From an uncultured Muribaculaceae bacterium (GTDB lineage Bacteria > Bacteroidota > Bacteroidia > Bacteroidales > Muribaculaceae): a stretch of 64,000 nt of DNA. The DNA lies in NCBI GenBank assembly GCA_910583775.1, contig CAJTYD010000003.1, positions 8,032 through 72,031 of the forward strand, given 5' to 3'. Position 1 is the stretch's first letter; the number at the start of each line of letters is the position of its first letter. The notes beneath the pieces are model-generated. The model ran no database searches and was not told the DNA's origin. It worked only from the letters and a program-made list of their open reading frames with translations. Positions 38,145-46,878 of the stretch are shown in pieces. A program made the translations under genes and the position numbers.

Positions 38145-38951
38145 TTATTCAAGAGTGAAACTGTCAGCGTCTTTCCAGGCCGGAAATTTCTCTCTGAAGG
38201 ATTTCAGCTTGTCAAACGATAAATAAGAATAAATGAAGGGAAAGTCAATGGAATTCCCTCTTATCTCCGCGATAGGTTTCCCCTTGAAATCGTAAACCTC
38301 GGAAGAACCGTCATAACGGAATCCTTTGTTGTCGGTTCCGCTGCAGTCGACGCCGCAGACGTAAGCTTCATTCTCGATAGCACGGGCCGGAAGCAGCTTG
38401 TTCCAGGCATCCACGCGGACCTCGGGCCAGTTGGCCACGGCGATAAGCAGATCGTATTCATTGTTTACGTTCCTGCACCACACCGGGAACCGGATGTCAT
38501 AGCATACGATCATCGAGATATTCCATCCCTTAAACTCCACCCCCAGACGTCTGTCTCCGTTCTTAAAGATCCTGTCCTCGCCTGCCATTGTGAAAAGATG
38601 ACGTTTATCGGCAAATGCTGTCTCACCGTCAGGCCTCATGAAGAAAGCACGGTTCGACACGGTATCGTTATCGGCAGCGATGTAGCTTCCGCAGATGGCG
38701 ATATTTCTCTCTTTCGATATCTTCTTCAACAGACGAAGAGTGGTTTCCTGAGTTGTCTCTGCAATCGTCCTGACCTCTTCGCGAGTCTTTCCTATCGGGA
38801 AACCGGTAGAAAAAGTTTCAGGCAAGACAAGAATATCGGTATCATCGTCAAGACTCTTTACAGACTCGGAAAGCTCAAGCAAGTTAGAAGACATACTGTC
38901 CCAACAGATATTCATCGGAAACAAAGCAAGTTTCAGATCGCATTTAGACAT
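38145..38951 (-). CDS. Carbon-nitrogen hydrolase (nitrilase/omega-amidase type)
   Basis: A 268-residue enzyme with the nitrilase-fold triad: Glu45 in LPETFSTGF, Lys116 in FADKRHLFT and Cys150 in MIVCYDIRFP. The closest match in mind is the YafV/omega-amidase group, which hydrolyses 2-oxoglutaramate or 2-oxosuccinamate. The ATG at 38951 (MSKCDLKLALFPMN) is taken as the start; the frame is open further upstream but would run into the next gene and add 37 unlikely residues. It lies downstream of the acyltransferase gene with a 43-base gap. Confidence 0.88.
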   Translation of the reverse strand: MSKCDLKLALFPMNICWDSMSSNLLELSESVKSLDDDTDILVLPETFSTGFPIGKTREEVRTIAETTQETTLRLLKKISKERNIAICGSYIAADNDTVSNRAFFMRPDGETAFADKRHLFTMAGEDRIFKNGDRRLGVEFKGWNISMIVCYDIRFPVWCRNVNNEYDLLIAVANWPEVRVDAWNKLLPARAIENEAYVCGVDCSGTDNKGFRYDGSSEVYDFKGKPIAEIRGNSIDFPFIYSYLSFDKLKSFREKFPAWKDADSFTLE

Positions 38952-38994
38952 AGAGCAAAAATGGGATAGGATGGAATTAGAATGAAATAACAAA

Positions 38995-39540
38995 TCAGAC
39001 GGAAAACTTTTCGGGATAACGGGCAAGCGGAGCCGCATCGGCATAATACTGCTTAATCGCATCTATATCGGTCTTGATATTACCTACAGGATGATACTCC
39101 TTTTCGATGACGACTCTCTTATTCTTATAGTCGATGATGCCAAGCTGGACGGGCACCTTTGCTCCGTATGCGATATACATGAAACCCGTTTTCCATTTTT
39201 CCTGACGGCTGCGCGTTCCTTCGGGTGTAACAGCGAGATTCAGATAATCGCTATTCTTATATTTCTTTATTATGGTGTCGGTAAGTTTGCTTGCCCTGGA
39301 TTTACGGGGAACGGGAATTCCTCCTAAAGATTTCAGCAAAAAACCGAGAGGGAAGAAAAACCAGAAATCCTTCATCAGGAAATTGGCTTTTCTTCCCAAC
39401 GATTTATAAGCTAACAGTCCGATTATGAAATCCCAGTTGGACGTATGGGGAGCGACACAGATTACGCACTTGTCTCTTCGTGGCGCAGTTATGTCTACCT
39501 TCCAGCCGAACAGCTTCAATATTCCTCCCCACAGATTCAT
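38995..39540 (-). CDS. Short PlsC-like acyltransferase
   Basis: A 181-residue protein with the acyltransferase motif HTSNWD (His32 to Asp37, HX4D), a second motif GIPVPRKSRAS and an EGTR glycerol-phosphate-binding motif in VTPEGTRSRQ. It lacks the N-terminal membrane helices of full PlsC. It probably transfers an acyl chain to a lysophospholipid or related lipid at the inner face of the membrane; the acceptor is unknown. A second, longer PlsC-like gene lies at 49612. Confidence 0.8.
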   Translation of the reverse strand: MNLWGGILKLFGWKVDITAPRRDKCVICVAPHTSNWDFIIGLLAYKSLGRKANFLMKDFWFFFPLGFLLKSLGGIPVPRKSRASKLTDTIIKKYKNSDYLNLAVTPEGTRSRQEKWKTGFMYIAYGAKVPVQLGIIDYKNKRVVIEKEYHPVGNIKTDIDAIKQYYADAAPLARYPEKFSV

Positions 39541-39569
39541 AATGGATTCCTAATTTCTACAAATGATAC

Positions 39570-39932
39570 TTATTCAGCCGCAACAGCTTTGTTCCTGGCC
39601 TTGACGCTCTCCGGAATAGCTTCGTTGAATTCCTTGACAGCGGCATCGAGGTCATCGGCGAATTCTCTCTGTATCTTTTCAAAAAGAGACTTGAAGAAAG
39701 CCCTCTTGGCATCGAGATATTCCTTGCGGTCGGCAAAAGCCTTCACGCCCTTGTCGAAGAAGATGTTGGAATTCTCTTTTGCCTTTTCAATAGCGCCGAG
39801 CACTTTGCCGATGGCGGAAGATATTCCCTCTTTGTCAACACCCTCGACATTGTAATAAGCACTCATCATTTCGTCGCAGATTGATGCGCCGATTTCATCA
39901 ACGCCTTTTTTGAAATTTCTTTTATTTGCCAT
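39570..39932 (-). CDS. Small conserved alpha-helical protein, function unknown
   Basis: A 120-residue soluble protein, predicted almost wholly helical, with alternating acidic and basic residues (for example EYLDAKRAFFKSLFEKIQRE). No signal peptide, membrane segment or catalytic motif is visible. It runs in the same direction as the acyltransferase gene, 29 bases away. The codon pattern looks like that of its neighbours, so I regard it as a real gene. I do not recognise the family. Confidence 0.7.
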   Translation of the reverse strand: MANKRNFKKGVDEIGASICDEMMSAYYNVEGVDKEGISSAIGKVLGAIEKAKENSNIFFDKGVKAFADRKEYLDAKRAFFKSLFEKIQREFADDLDAAVKEFNEAIPESVKARNKAVAAE

Positions 39933-40077
39933 AATTTTTTAATTATAAATTAATTATAGATCGTTTTCAATTATAATAGGATATGAATGGACTCCTGAGG
40001 AATTCATCCTATTATTATAACGTTTAAAAACAATTATTTATTTTTACATCCCGGCTCGGCGCCCGACAACCGACATC

Positions 40078-40839
40078 TTACGGGATATAATATGCCCTTA
40101 CCTGTCCTACCGGTAGTTTTCCGACAAGATAAAGCGGAATATGTGCTGAATCAGCAGAAATCCAGGTGTCTATGTCATCGCTCGATTTCTTCTTCCCCTC
40201 CTGGGTGAAATTAAACTTTATATGGTAGGCAAGCCTTTTCTTTTTGTTTTTCAATTCTATAATCTCCTTGCCGAGACATTTTATAGTGATTGTCTCAGAC
40301 TTCGATCCGGAAAAGACCGTCGCTTTCATAGCTTCCCCCCTCTCCAGATTATCATAATTGACAAGTCGAAGATAATAGAACACCGAGAGCATATCGAACA
40401 CAGGCCCGGGACCGAAAAGCGTTTTGTTCCTGACAGTCGTCTCCCCCTCTTTATTCCTTCGTGTCAGTTTCGTCTCCCCTTTCACACTATTGGACGTGTA
40501 ATGATACTTGATGTCATCTCTGGCATATCTTCCCTTTTCATGGGCGATCTTTGAATATGAGAGGGGTCGGAAGCCATTTTTATTGACCGAGCCAAGGAGA
40601 GTATCCCTCACCTGATAAAAACGGTCGGCCCAGGGCTTTGTCTTTGCCGACAGAACCAGGCTATAGACCGAACCGTTGTCTCTTAACGACAGGGTTGCCT
40701 CGCCTGCATCCTTATGAATAAGTCCCCATTTATATGAAATCACATAATGAAGCGTCTCGTTCTTAAAGCCTGCTGCTTCCGAACCAGGACTCCATATAAA
40801 AATGGAAATCGCCAAAAGAAGTATTGACAGATATCTCAT
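40078..40839 (-). CDS. Exported DUF3108 protein
   Basis: A 253-residue protein with a signal peptide (about 1-22, ending GSEAAG). The mature part reads ETLHYVISYKWGLIHKDAGEATL, and later VRDTLLGSV, the layout I associate with DUF3108 proteins of the envelope. The predicted fold is all-beta, probably periplasmic; no enzymatic role is known. It stands about 145 bases from the small helical protein gene downstream and 170 from thioredoxin upstream. Confidence 0.7.
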   Translation of the reverse strand: MRYLSILLLAISIFIWSPGSEAAGFKNETLHYVISYKWGLIHKDAGEATLSLRDNGSVYSLVLSAKTKPWADRFYQVRDTLLGSVNKNGFRPLSYSKIAHEKGRYARDDIKYHYTSNSVKGETKLTRRNKEGETTVRNKTLFGPGPVFDMLSVFYYLRLVNYDNLERGEAMKATVFSGSKSETITIKCLGKEIIELKNKKKRLAYHIKFNFTQEGKKKSSDDIDTWISADSAHIPLYLVGKLPVGQVRAYYIP

Positions 40840-40955
40840 ATTCCTTTCAATTAATAACGTAATAACGGAGCTTGAAAAGATCCTAATGAATTTTCGTTCG
40901 CTCCATATTTATCTAACGCTTGAAAAGTAAATTTTAATGCATTATCATAAAAAAA

Positions 40956-40986
40956 CATCCTCAGGTCGGAAAATGGCCTGAGGATG
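40956..40986 (-). terminator. Terminator of the thioredoxin gene
   Basis: On the minus strand CATCCTCAGG and CCTGAGGATG form a stem followed by seven T residues (40955-40949). Confidence 0.85.
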
Positions 40987-41007
40987 ATATCTGAGAAGGA
41001 GACAGTA

Positions 41008-41304
41008 TCAATAATACTTTGCAAGTTCATCCTTCAACGTCTGAATCGGCTGGACGCCCGACTGACGCCATTTAAGTTCCCCATTCCTGAATATCATGAA
41101 TGTCGGAACAGAACGCACGTTATATATGGCGGCGAGTTCCTGATTCTTATCTATATCTATTTTGATTATCCGTGCTTTCTCGCCTACTTCAGAATGAAGT
41201 TCTTCGAGAACTGGATGCATCATTTTGCACGGTCCGCACCATGTGGCAAAAAAGTCGATCAAAATCGGTTTTTCTGATTTAATAATGTCTTCAAACTTTT
41301 CCAT
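41008..41304 (-). CDS. trxA: Thioredoxin
   Basis: A 98-residue protein with the thioredoxin active site WCGPC (Cys23, Cys26) preceded by LIDFFAT, and the cis-proline in VPTFMIF. The ATG at 41304 (MEKFEDIIK) gives a normal thioredoxin length; the frame is open 14 residues further upstream with no family match. It is a general cytoplasmic disulfide reductase. Alternative: a dedicated thioredoxin-like protein, since genomes of this group encode several. Confidence 0.93.
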   Translation of the reverse strand: MEKFEDIIKSEKPILIDFFATWCGPCKMMHPVLEELHSEVGEKARIIKIDIDKNQELAAIYNVRSVPTFMIFRNGELKWRQSGVQPIQTLKDELAKYY

Positions 41305-41501
41305 AATATTTAATATCGAGATTAAAACTGCATAGATGCCTTGCATCCATACATCAGGTTATCAATAATTAAGCTTCAGGTATCCGTTCGCTATTGAAAG
41401 CGTCGGTATATTTTCCCGATCTTCAGAGTCTATTCTTTAAATATATAAACATTTTAACGATAATTTAGTTGGATAAAAATTTTTAATTATCAAAAATTGA
41501 T

Positions 41502-41509
41502 TAAATTTG
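41502..41509 (+). promoter_or_regulatory. Candidate -7 box for the glutamine synthetase-family gene
   Basis: TAAATTTG followed by a leader of about 80 bases. No clear -33 box. Confidence 0.4.
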
Positions 41510-41594
41510 CAACAAACTTAAATATTTCCGCCGACGTCAATAAAAGTTAAGTTATAGAACTGTCGGTTGAATCAACACTTAAATCAAACATACC

Positions 41595-43094
41595 ATGAGT
41601 TCAAACGTTAAGCTGTGCCCAAACCTTCTGGTGCAGTATCTTGACAAAAGTCCGGAAGAATTCCGCAAGGCAGACATCATTCGTTTTGTAAAGGAAAACG
41701 GGATAAGGATGATCAACTTCATGTATCCCGCTGATGACAACCGTCTCAAGACGCTGAATTTTGTAATCAATTCGGAGGATTACCTCGAATCGATCCTTAC
41801 GTTCGGCGAGCGTGTTGACGGCTCGAGCCTTTTCCCCTTTATAGAGGCCGGCAACAGCGACCTTTATGTCATTCCACGTTATTCAACAGCGTTTGTAGAT
41901 CCTTTTGCGGAGATTCCGACGCTGACGATGCTCGCTTCCTTCTTCGACAAGGAGGGAAATCCGCTGAAATCGTCGCCCGAATACACGCTCAAGAAAGCCT
42001 GCGACTCCTTCACGAAAGTGACGGGAATGGAATTCTATGCCATGGGCGAGCTTGAATATTACGTGATAGCCGACGATACCGACCTCTTCCCTGCAACCGA
42101 CCAGAAGGGATATCACGAATCGGCTCCGTTCGCAAAATTCAACGATTTCCGCTCCGAATGCATGTCGCTTATCGCCCAGGCCGGAGGCATTATCAAATAC
42201 GGTCATAACGAGGTAGGCAACTTCACTCTCAACGGCAAGATTTTCGAGCAGAACGAGATTGAATTCCTCCCCGTTCCCGCACGTCAGGCAGCCGACAACC
42301 TTATGATCGCCAAATGGATTATCCGCACTCTCGCCGCCAAGAAGGGATATGACGTGACTTTCGCGCCCAAGATAACCGACGGCAAAGCCGGAAGCGGCCT
42401 CCACATCCACTTCAAGGTTATGAAAGAGGGTGTGAATATGATGACCGAGAACGGTCGTCTAAGCGACACCGCAAAGAAAGTCATCGTGGGCATCCTGGAG
42501 AATGCCGACGCTATCACCGCAATGGGCAACAAGGTTCCGACAAGCTATTTCCGTCTTGTTCCTCATCAGGAGGCTCCCACCTCGATCTGCTGGGGCGACC
42601 GCAACCGTTCCGTGCTCGTGAGGGTTCCTCTGGGCTGGACTGGCGAAAAAGATATGTGCTCGCAGGCAAATCCTCTTGAAGAGCCGGCTTCCGATGTACC
42701 CGACAAGCAGACTGTAGAGCTCCGCAGCGCCGACGGCTCTGCCGATGTCTACCAGCTTATCGCAGCCATGGCGGTTGCAGCAAGAGAGGGCTTTGAAATG
42801 ACCGACGCTCTCCGGAAGGCCGAGGATCTTTATGTAAGCGTAAACATCCATCAGGATGAGAATAAAGAAAAACTCGCTCAGCTCAAAGGACTTCCCGACA
42901 GTTGCGCCGCTTCAGCAAAGGCTCTTGAAGCCGACAGGGCCGTATTCGAGAAATATGATGTCTTCTCTCCCGAAATGATATCAGGCATCATCAAGAAGCT
43001 AAATTCCTACAACGACGGCAATCTTCGCGCCGAGGTTAAAGGCAAGCGCAAGGAAATGCTCGACCTTGTGAAGAAATACTGGCATTGCGGTTAA
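41595..43094 (+). CDS. Glutamine synthetase-family enzyme
   Basis: A 499-residue protein of the GS superfamily with a beta-grasp N-terminal part (RFVKENGIRMINFMYP) and a C-terminal catalytic domain. Residues of the classical glutamine synthetase are only partly kept: the ATP-site motif reads GSGLHIHFKV instead of NGSGMHxHxS, and the C-terminal E-x-R-x-PD segment reads ELRSADGSAD. It may therefore ligate ammonia or an amine to glutamate or a related acid, and I would not assume it is the main glutamine synthetase. It is monocistronic with a terminator at 43150-43181. Confidence 0.8.
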   Translation: MSSNVKLCPNLLVQYLDKSPEEFRKADIIRFVKENGIRMINFMYPADDNRLKTLNFVINSEDYLESILTFGERVDGSSLFPFIEAGNSDLYVIPRYSTAFVDPFAEIPTLTMLASFFDKEGNPLKSSPEYTLKKACDSFTKVTGMEFYAMGELEYYVIADDTDLFPATDQKGYHESAPFAKFNDFRSECMSLIAQAGGIIKYGHNEVGNFTLNGKIFEQNEIEFLPVPARQAADNLMIAKWIIRTLAAKKGYDVTFAPKITDGKAGSGLHIHFKVMKEGVNMMTENGRLSDTAKKVIVGILENADAITAMGNKVPTSYFRLVPHQEAPTSICWGDRNRSVLVRVPLGWTGEKDMCSQANPLEEPASDVPDKQTVELRSADGSADVYQLIAAMAVAAREGFEMTDALRKAEDLYVSVNIHQDENKEKLAQLKGLPDSCAASAKALEADRAVFEKYDVFSPEMISGIIKKLNSYNDGNLRAEVKGKRKEMLDLVKKYWHCG

Positions 43095-43149
43095 TCATTC
43101 GACATTAATTGCGGTGTAATACACCGCATATTGAATCCAATCGTTATAA

Positions 43150-43181
43150 AATCCGGGCTTCCATGAAAGGAAGTCCGGATT
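43150..43181 (+). terminator. Terminator of the glutamine synthetase-family gene
   Basis: AATCCGG(G)CTTCC pairs with GGAAG-TCCGGATT, followed by GTTTTTATT. Confidence 0.8.
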
Positions 43182-43189
43182 GTTTTTAT

Positions 43190-43197
43190 TATTTTTG
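43190..43197 (+). promoter_or_regulatory. Candidate -7 box for the ThiF/MoeB-like gene
   Basis: TATTTTTG, 34 bases upstream of the ATG at 43231 and directly after the preceding terminator. No standard -33 box. Confidence 0.4.
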
Positions 43198-43230
43198 CAG
43201 ACAAAGTCAATACAGGCAAAGTTATTAAAG

Positions 43231-43938
43231 ATGACAGAGGAAGAGAAGATAAGATACGCGAGAATGACGGCTATCGCGGAGATCGGGACCGAAGGGATGG
43301 AAAGGCTGAGGTCCTCAAGAGTGTTTATTGTCGGCTGTGGAGCACTCGGCTCGCCCGTGGCGATGTATCTGGCGGGAAGCGGCGTAGGCACCGTCGGATT
43401 CGCCGATTTCGACACTATCGACATATCCAATCTTCATCGTCAGCTTTTCTATGAAACAGGTCAGGCAGGCCGAAATAAAGCAGAGGTCCTTAAAGAACGC
43501 ATCGTCAGACTGAACCCGGAATGCAAGGTCAATGCCTTAGAGACATTGATAACAGAGAAGAACGCTCCCGAAATTTTCAGTGAATACGATTTCATCATAG
43601 ACGCCACCGACAATCCCTCCTCCAAATTCCTGATCGAGAAGACCTGCATAAGCCTCGGCATCCCCTACACCACCGGAGGAGTCTCCGAGTTTCACGGTCA
43701 GGTGATCAGCTGGGCGCCCGGACACGTTCCCTTATCGGAACTGCTTTCGGCTCCTCTTGATCCGTCGGCAATGCCATGTCAGATAAACGGAGTAGCAGGC
43801 CCTGCGGCCGGACTCATTGCCGCGATAGAGGCTTCCGAAGCAATAAAGCATCTCGCCGGGATAGGCGAAATGCTTTATGACAAATTGTTTACGATCGATC
43901 TCCTCACGATGGAGACACATCTCTTCAGGATTTGCTGA
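43231..43938 (+). CDS. ThiF/MoeB/HesA-like adenylyltransferase (E1-like)
   Basis: A 235-residue E1-like enzyme that adenylates the C-terminal Gly-Gly of a ubiquitin-fold sulfur carrier such as ThiS or MoaD. The ATP-binding motif GCGALG (35-40), the arginine motif NLHRQ (67-71) and DATDN (124-128) are intact. The two CxxC pairs that bind zinc in ThiF and MoeB are missing; only single cysteines remain (36, 99, 139, 183, 235), with Cys183 at about the place of the ThiF catalytic cysteine. The thiamine operon at 50-56 kb lacks thiF, so this protein may serve ThiS. MATTEEE-type upstream starts were not used: the ATG at 43231 fits the family. Its 3' end overlaps the convergent mscS gene by 14 bases. 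Confidence 0.82.
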   Translation: MTEEEKIRYARMTAIAEIGTEGMERLRSSRVFIVGCGALGSPVAMYLAGSGVGTVGFADFDTIDISNLHRQLFYETGQAGRNKAEVLKERIVRLNPECKVNALETLITEKNAPEIFSEYDFIIDATDNPSSKFLIEKTCISLGIPYTTGGVSEFHGQVISWAPGHVPLSELLSAPLDPSAMPCQINGVAGPAAGLIAAIEASEAIKHLAGIGEMLYDKLFTIDLLTMETHLFRIC

Positions 43939-45049
43939 GAGCTCCGTCGAGATGCACGTCGAGCTGCGGAAAGGGGAACGAGAATCCGAGCTTAGGAAGC
44001 TCGATAAAGAATCTCTCGTTAAAATCATAAAATACATTCCAGTAATTTGAAGAATGTGTCCAGGCCCTGACCGTGATATTGATGCTGCTGTCGGCAAGTT
44101 CGCCAAGTCCTACAAACGGCTTGCGCTCGATCTTGACCGGAATCGTGGCATTCATCTCGAAATCATCAGTCAATCGATTGCGCATCTGCTCATGGTGTTT
44201 GCGCAATTTGGGACGAAGCCATGAAAACCAACTACCATTTTTCTTTTTCGAAGCTTCATCCTCCACATATGTTTCAGGAGCCTCTTCACAATTCTTTTTT
44301 TCGGACATCTCTTCGCGGATTCTCTCGTCGTCCTCAATATATTGCCTGACAATCCTGTCGTCTTCCAGAAGCATCTTAAGAATAGCCTCCCGGGCGGAAG
44401 TGAAATCCGTATCATAAGAGAGAGCTATTGTCCAGTCGACCCTCCTGTAGTTTTCAAGAGAAAAATTATTGATGGTTCCCGTTGAGAGTCCCCCGTTAGG
44501 AATTATGATGGCCTTGTTGTCGACGGTATTGATGACGGTTGAGAAAAGCTGTATGGATTTAACGGTTCCTGCATATCCCTGCGTCTCGATATAATCTCCC
44601 ACTTTATATGGCTTGAGCAACAGAATCAGCACTCCCCCCGCGAAATTCTGCAATGTTCCGCTCAATGCCATACCGAGAGCCACACCGGCTGAGGCAAAGA
44701 TGGCTATGAAGCTGCTTGTCTCGATTCCCAATATCCCTATGATGGTGATTATAAGAATGAAATACAAAACCATCTTTATCAAAGAGAGGACGAACGTGGT
44801 CAAGGATGGATCCATCCTTCTGTGGGTCATCACTTTGAGGGTTGTCTTATATATCTTTCTGATAATAAACCTTCCGACATAGAAGACAAGAATGGCGATC
44901 AGCAGCTTGAAGCCGAAGTTCACGACGCTGTTGGCTATCTTCGTTATCGCGTCTTCGACACTCAGCCCCTTCAGTTCGGTGAGCGCCTGGGCTCCCGACT
45001 GTATCTCTTCGGCTATCGGATCGGCAGCCGGTTCTGTTGTCTGAAACAT
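43925..45049 (-). CDS. Mechanosensitive ion channel of the MscS family
   Basis: A 374-residue inner-membrane channel that opens under osmotic stress. An N-terminal helical stretch is followed by three membrane helices (about 40-60, 80-105 and 115-145). The pore helix is glycine- and alanine-rich, with ASAGVALGMALSGTLQNFAGG as in MscS TM3. The cytoplasmic beta domain starts with PYKVGDYIETQGYAGTV. A charged insert (about 240-275) with many E and K residues separates the beta and C-terminal alpha-beta domains and is longer than in E. coli MscS. Its 3' end overlaps the convergent ThiF-like gene. Confidence 0.93.
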   Translation of the reverse strand: MFQTTEPAADPIAEEIQSGAQALTELKGLSVEDAITKIANSVVNFGFKLLIAILVFYVGRFIIRKIYKTTLKVMTHRRMDPSLTTFVLSLIKMVLYFILIITIIGILGIETSSFIAIFASAGVALGMALSGTLQNFAGGVLILLLKPYKVGDYIETQGYAGTVKSIQLFSTVINTVDNKAIIIPNGGLSTGTINNFSLENYRRVDWTIALSYDTDFTSAREAILKMLLEDDRIVRQYIEDDERIREEMSEKKNCEEAPETYVEDEASKKKNGSWFSWLRPKLRKHHEQMRNRLTDDFEMNATIPVKIERKPFVGLGELADSSINITVRAWTHSSNYWNVFYDFNERFFIELPKLGFSFPFPQLDVHLDGALSKS

Positions 45050-45082
45050 AAAGTATAAATAGATGTAAAAAATTAGCTGTTA

Positions 45083-45234
45083 AGTAGTTGATAAAAATTA
45101 ATGAACATATAAAACGAAGATATTTTTGAGGCGATTGGGTTGCGGAAGGAGGGAGCATATTAATATATGCGACTGACTGACAAGACCCAAGCGGCCAAAA
45201 AGATCAAGTTTTATAGTTCAAGATATCAACTACT
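45083..45234. repeat. Imperfect long inverted repeat, MITE-like or structured RNA
   Basis: AGTAGTTGAT (45083-45092) and ATCAACTACT (45225-45234) are perfect inverse repeats at the ends of a 152-base segment. Further inside, TGAAC, TATAAAAC, GAT-TTTTTG and TTGGGT also match in inverted order, so most of the element could fold on itself. The centre holds the palindrome-like GCATATTAATATATGC. It lies between mscS and the clostripain-like gene and contains no credible gene. Confidence 0.5.
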
Positions 45235-45262
45235 CATATATCGATTAATTTTTAGAAACTAC

Positions 45263-46480
45263 TTACTTATAAAGGCGGTTAAACCAGTCGAGGCCCTCAT
45301 AATATCGGTCGATCTTCGAGCCAGACCGATTATATATGTGGCAGTTCATACCGCTGTATCTCGATTTGTCGATCGATGTTCCGTTAAAGTTTCTGTCGGA
45401 ACAACCCTTATAGATAACAAACTCCGACATTGCTTTGTTAAACCCGGAAGTCAGAGACGAAGCGCTGTTCACGTTAGCGTACGACCCTATAAAATCGCCG
45501 AAATCATAAAGCCTGTATGAGAAATTGATGGTTGCGAAATTTCTCGCGGCATAATCTACAAGAGTTGATTCCGCCGGAAATAAACTGCCTGCCTTTAATA
45601 TGGATTTTACCGATTCGGCAACCTGATCGATCTTTTCCATTTTCAAAAGCGCTACCGTGACGACATCGCCCTTGCTTCTGAAATAATCGCACATCGCTGA
45701 AACAGCTCCCGTTCTGTCGGGAGAATCGATCAGAAGTTTCGGCAAGACGATATTGTAAGGCGTCCCTTCCCCCATGAGTTCAGCGGCACAACCCATCATA
45801 TAACTGCACTTGTTGCGCAACTGATAAGCGACCTCAATGCTGCTCATGAAGCAACAGTCGAACCAGATGGTATCGAACTTACCGTCGGGAATCATCTCAG
45901 CCATCTCCTTGAGATCGAGCCAGTCGGTCTTTCCTGCGCTGTTATTCTCACCACCGAACGAGGAGGCCTCCGCTCCATAAGATGGAGAAGGGATCGGGTC
46001 GAAAGCCTCCGAGAGTCGCGACAGGCCTCTTGTATGGTCTGACATTTCCGGATACCAGCCGCTTCCGTGTCCCCAAAGAAACAGATTTGAACGCACATCC
46101 GGATAAAAGCTCAAGGCATCCCTGAGCACCTGACCGAATCTCTCCGGATTCGTGGAGAGCATTCCGTCGGTATATTTTTTCATTTCCAGGAAAGTGACAG
46201 ATCCGTCCGGCATCTTGCTCACCTGATAGAGCACTCCATAGCCGGATACATTCTTATAAAGAAGGACTTTATATATATCGGAATCGATTCGGGACATTGC
46301 CTCGAGAATCTTATCCTCGTTCGATGCAAGAAAACCGGACAATGAGCTTTTGTTAACCGCATATATCAGCGTCATCTGCTTTACGGCGCCGACTTCTTTA
46401 CCACCTCCGGGATCCTCGCCGCAGGAACCAAGCAGAAGGCTAACGGCAACACATAGAATTAGAATTATCCTCGAAAACAT
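45263..46480 (-). CDS. Clostripain-family (C11) cysteine peptidase lipoprotein
   Basis: A 405-residue protein with a lipoprotein signal (lipobox LGSC, Cys20), so it is anchored in the outer envelope. The peptidase core shows the clan CD dyad: His138 in LWGHGSGW and Cys210 in WFDCCFMSS. Members such as clostripain and Bacteroides fragipain cut after basic residues; here the specificity is unknown. Residue 209, normally small (FDAC), is also cysteine. It is monocistronic, with a -7-like box at 46571-46578. Confidence 0.85.
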   Translation of the reverse strand: MFSRIILILCVAVSLLLGSCGEDPGGGKEVGAVKQMTLIYAVNKSSLSGFLASNEDKILEAMSRIDSDIYKVLLYKNVSGYGVLYQVSKMPDGSVTFLEMKKYTDGMLSTNPERFGQVLRDALSFYPDVRSNLFLWGHGSGWYPEMSDHTRGLSRLSEAFDPIPSPSYGAEASSFGGENNSAGKTDWLDLKEMAEMIPDGKFDTIWFDCCFMSSIEVAYQLRNKCSYMMGCAAELMGEGTPYNIVLPKLLIDSPDRTGAVSAMCDYFRSKGDVVTVALLKMEKIDQVAESVKSILKAGSLFPAESTLVDYAARNFATINFSYRLYDFGDFIGSYANVNSASSLTSGFNKAMSEFVIYKGCSDRNFNGTSIDKSRYSGMNCHIYNRSGSKIDRYYEGLDWFNRLYK

Positions 46481-46570
46481 ATTATTATGGAAAATATTAA
46501 TACTTATTTCAAATTCAACATGATCAACTTTTGCGAAATCATTTCCGGCTGATCAACATCAATATTTTTG

Positions 46571-46578
46571 CAAAGATA
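46571..46578 (-). promoter_or_regulatory. Candidate -7 box for the clostripain-like gene
   Basis: TATCTTTG on the minus strand, about 90 bases upstream of the start. No clear -33 box. Confidence 0.4.
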
Positions 46579-46723
46579 ATAAATTCAAACCTTTGTATGA
46601 AAAATATTTGCATTAATTAAATAAAATCTGTTGCAAAATGCGCCAGCATCGGTTTTCAATACTCTCAGCAAAAATAAAATGCAAATTTTAATGATATTTA
46701 ATTGAAATTATACAAGAAAATCG

Positions 46724-46753
46724 TTGCATTTTCACATTTAAATGTTAATTTTG
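46724..46753 (+). promoter_or_regulatory. Promoter of the two-component operon with overlapping direct repeats
   Basis: TTG (46724-46726), 19 bases, TAATTTTG (46746-46753). CATTTAAATGTTAA (46735-46748) and CATTTAAGTGTTAA (46754-46767) are near-identical direct repeats 19 bases apart that cover the -7 box, a plausible site for autoregulation by the response regulator. Confidence 0.6.
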
Positions 46754-46806
46754 CATTTAAGTGTTAAAATTCACGTTTCATCCTCCAGAGAAACAATAAT
46801 ATTAAC

Positions 46807-46878
46807 ATGAGCTCAAAAATTTTTGTGCTATCTGCTCTCCTCCGAAAGGAAAGAAAGCCGCAAAACGGAACAAAATAA
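46807..46878 (+). CDS. Possible 23-residue leader peptide
   Basis: An ATG-started frame in the kinase leader encodes 23 residues, MSSKIFVLSALLRKERKPQN then GTK, and ends with TAA. It lies within the predicted transcript, about 130 bases upstream of the kinase start. There is no ribosome binding site of note and no homology evidence, so this may be chance. Confidence 0.2.
   Translation: MSSKIFVLSALLRKERKPQNGTK

Noticed and set aside
38952..39062. Extended start of the nitrilase-family gene
   Set aside because: The extra 37 residues would overlap the acyltransferase gene and do not resemble the family N-terminus; the internal ATG at 38951 fits.
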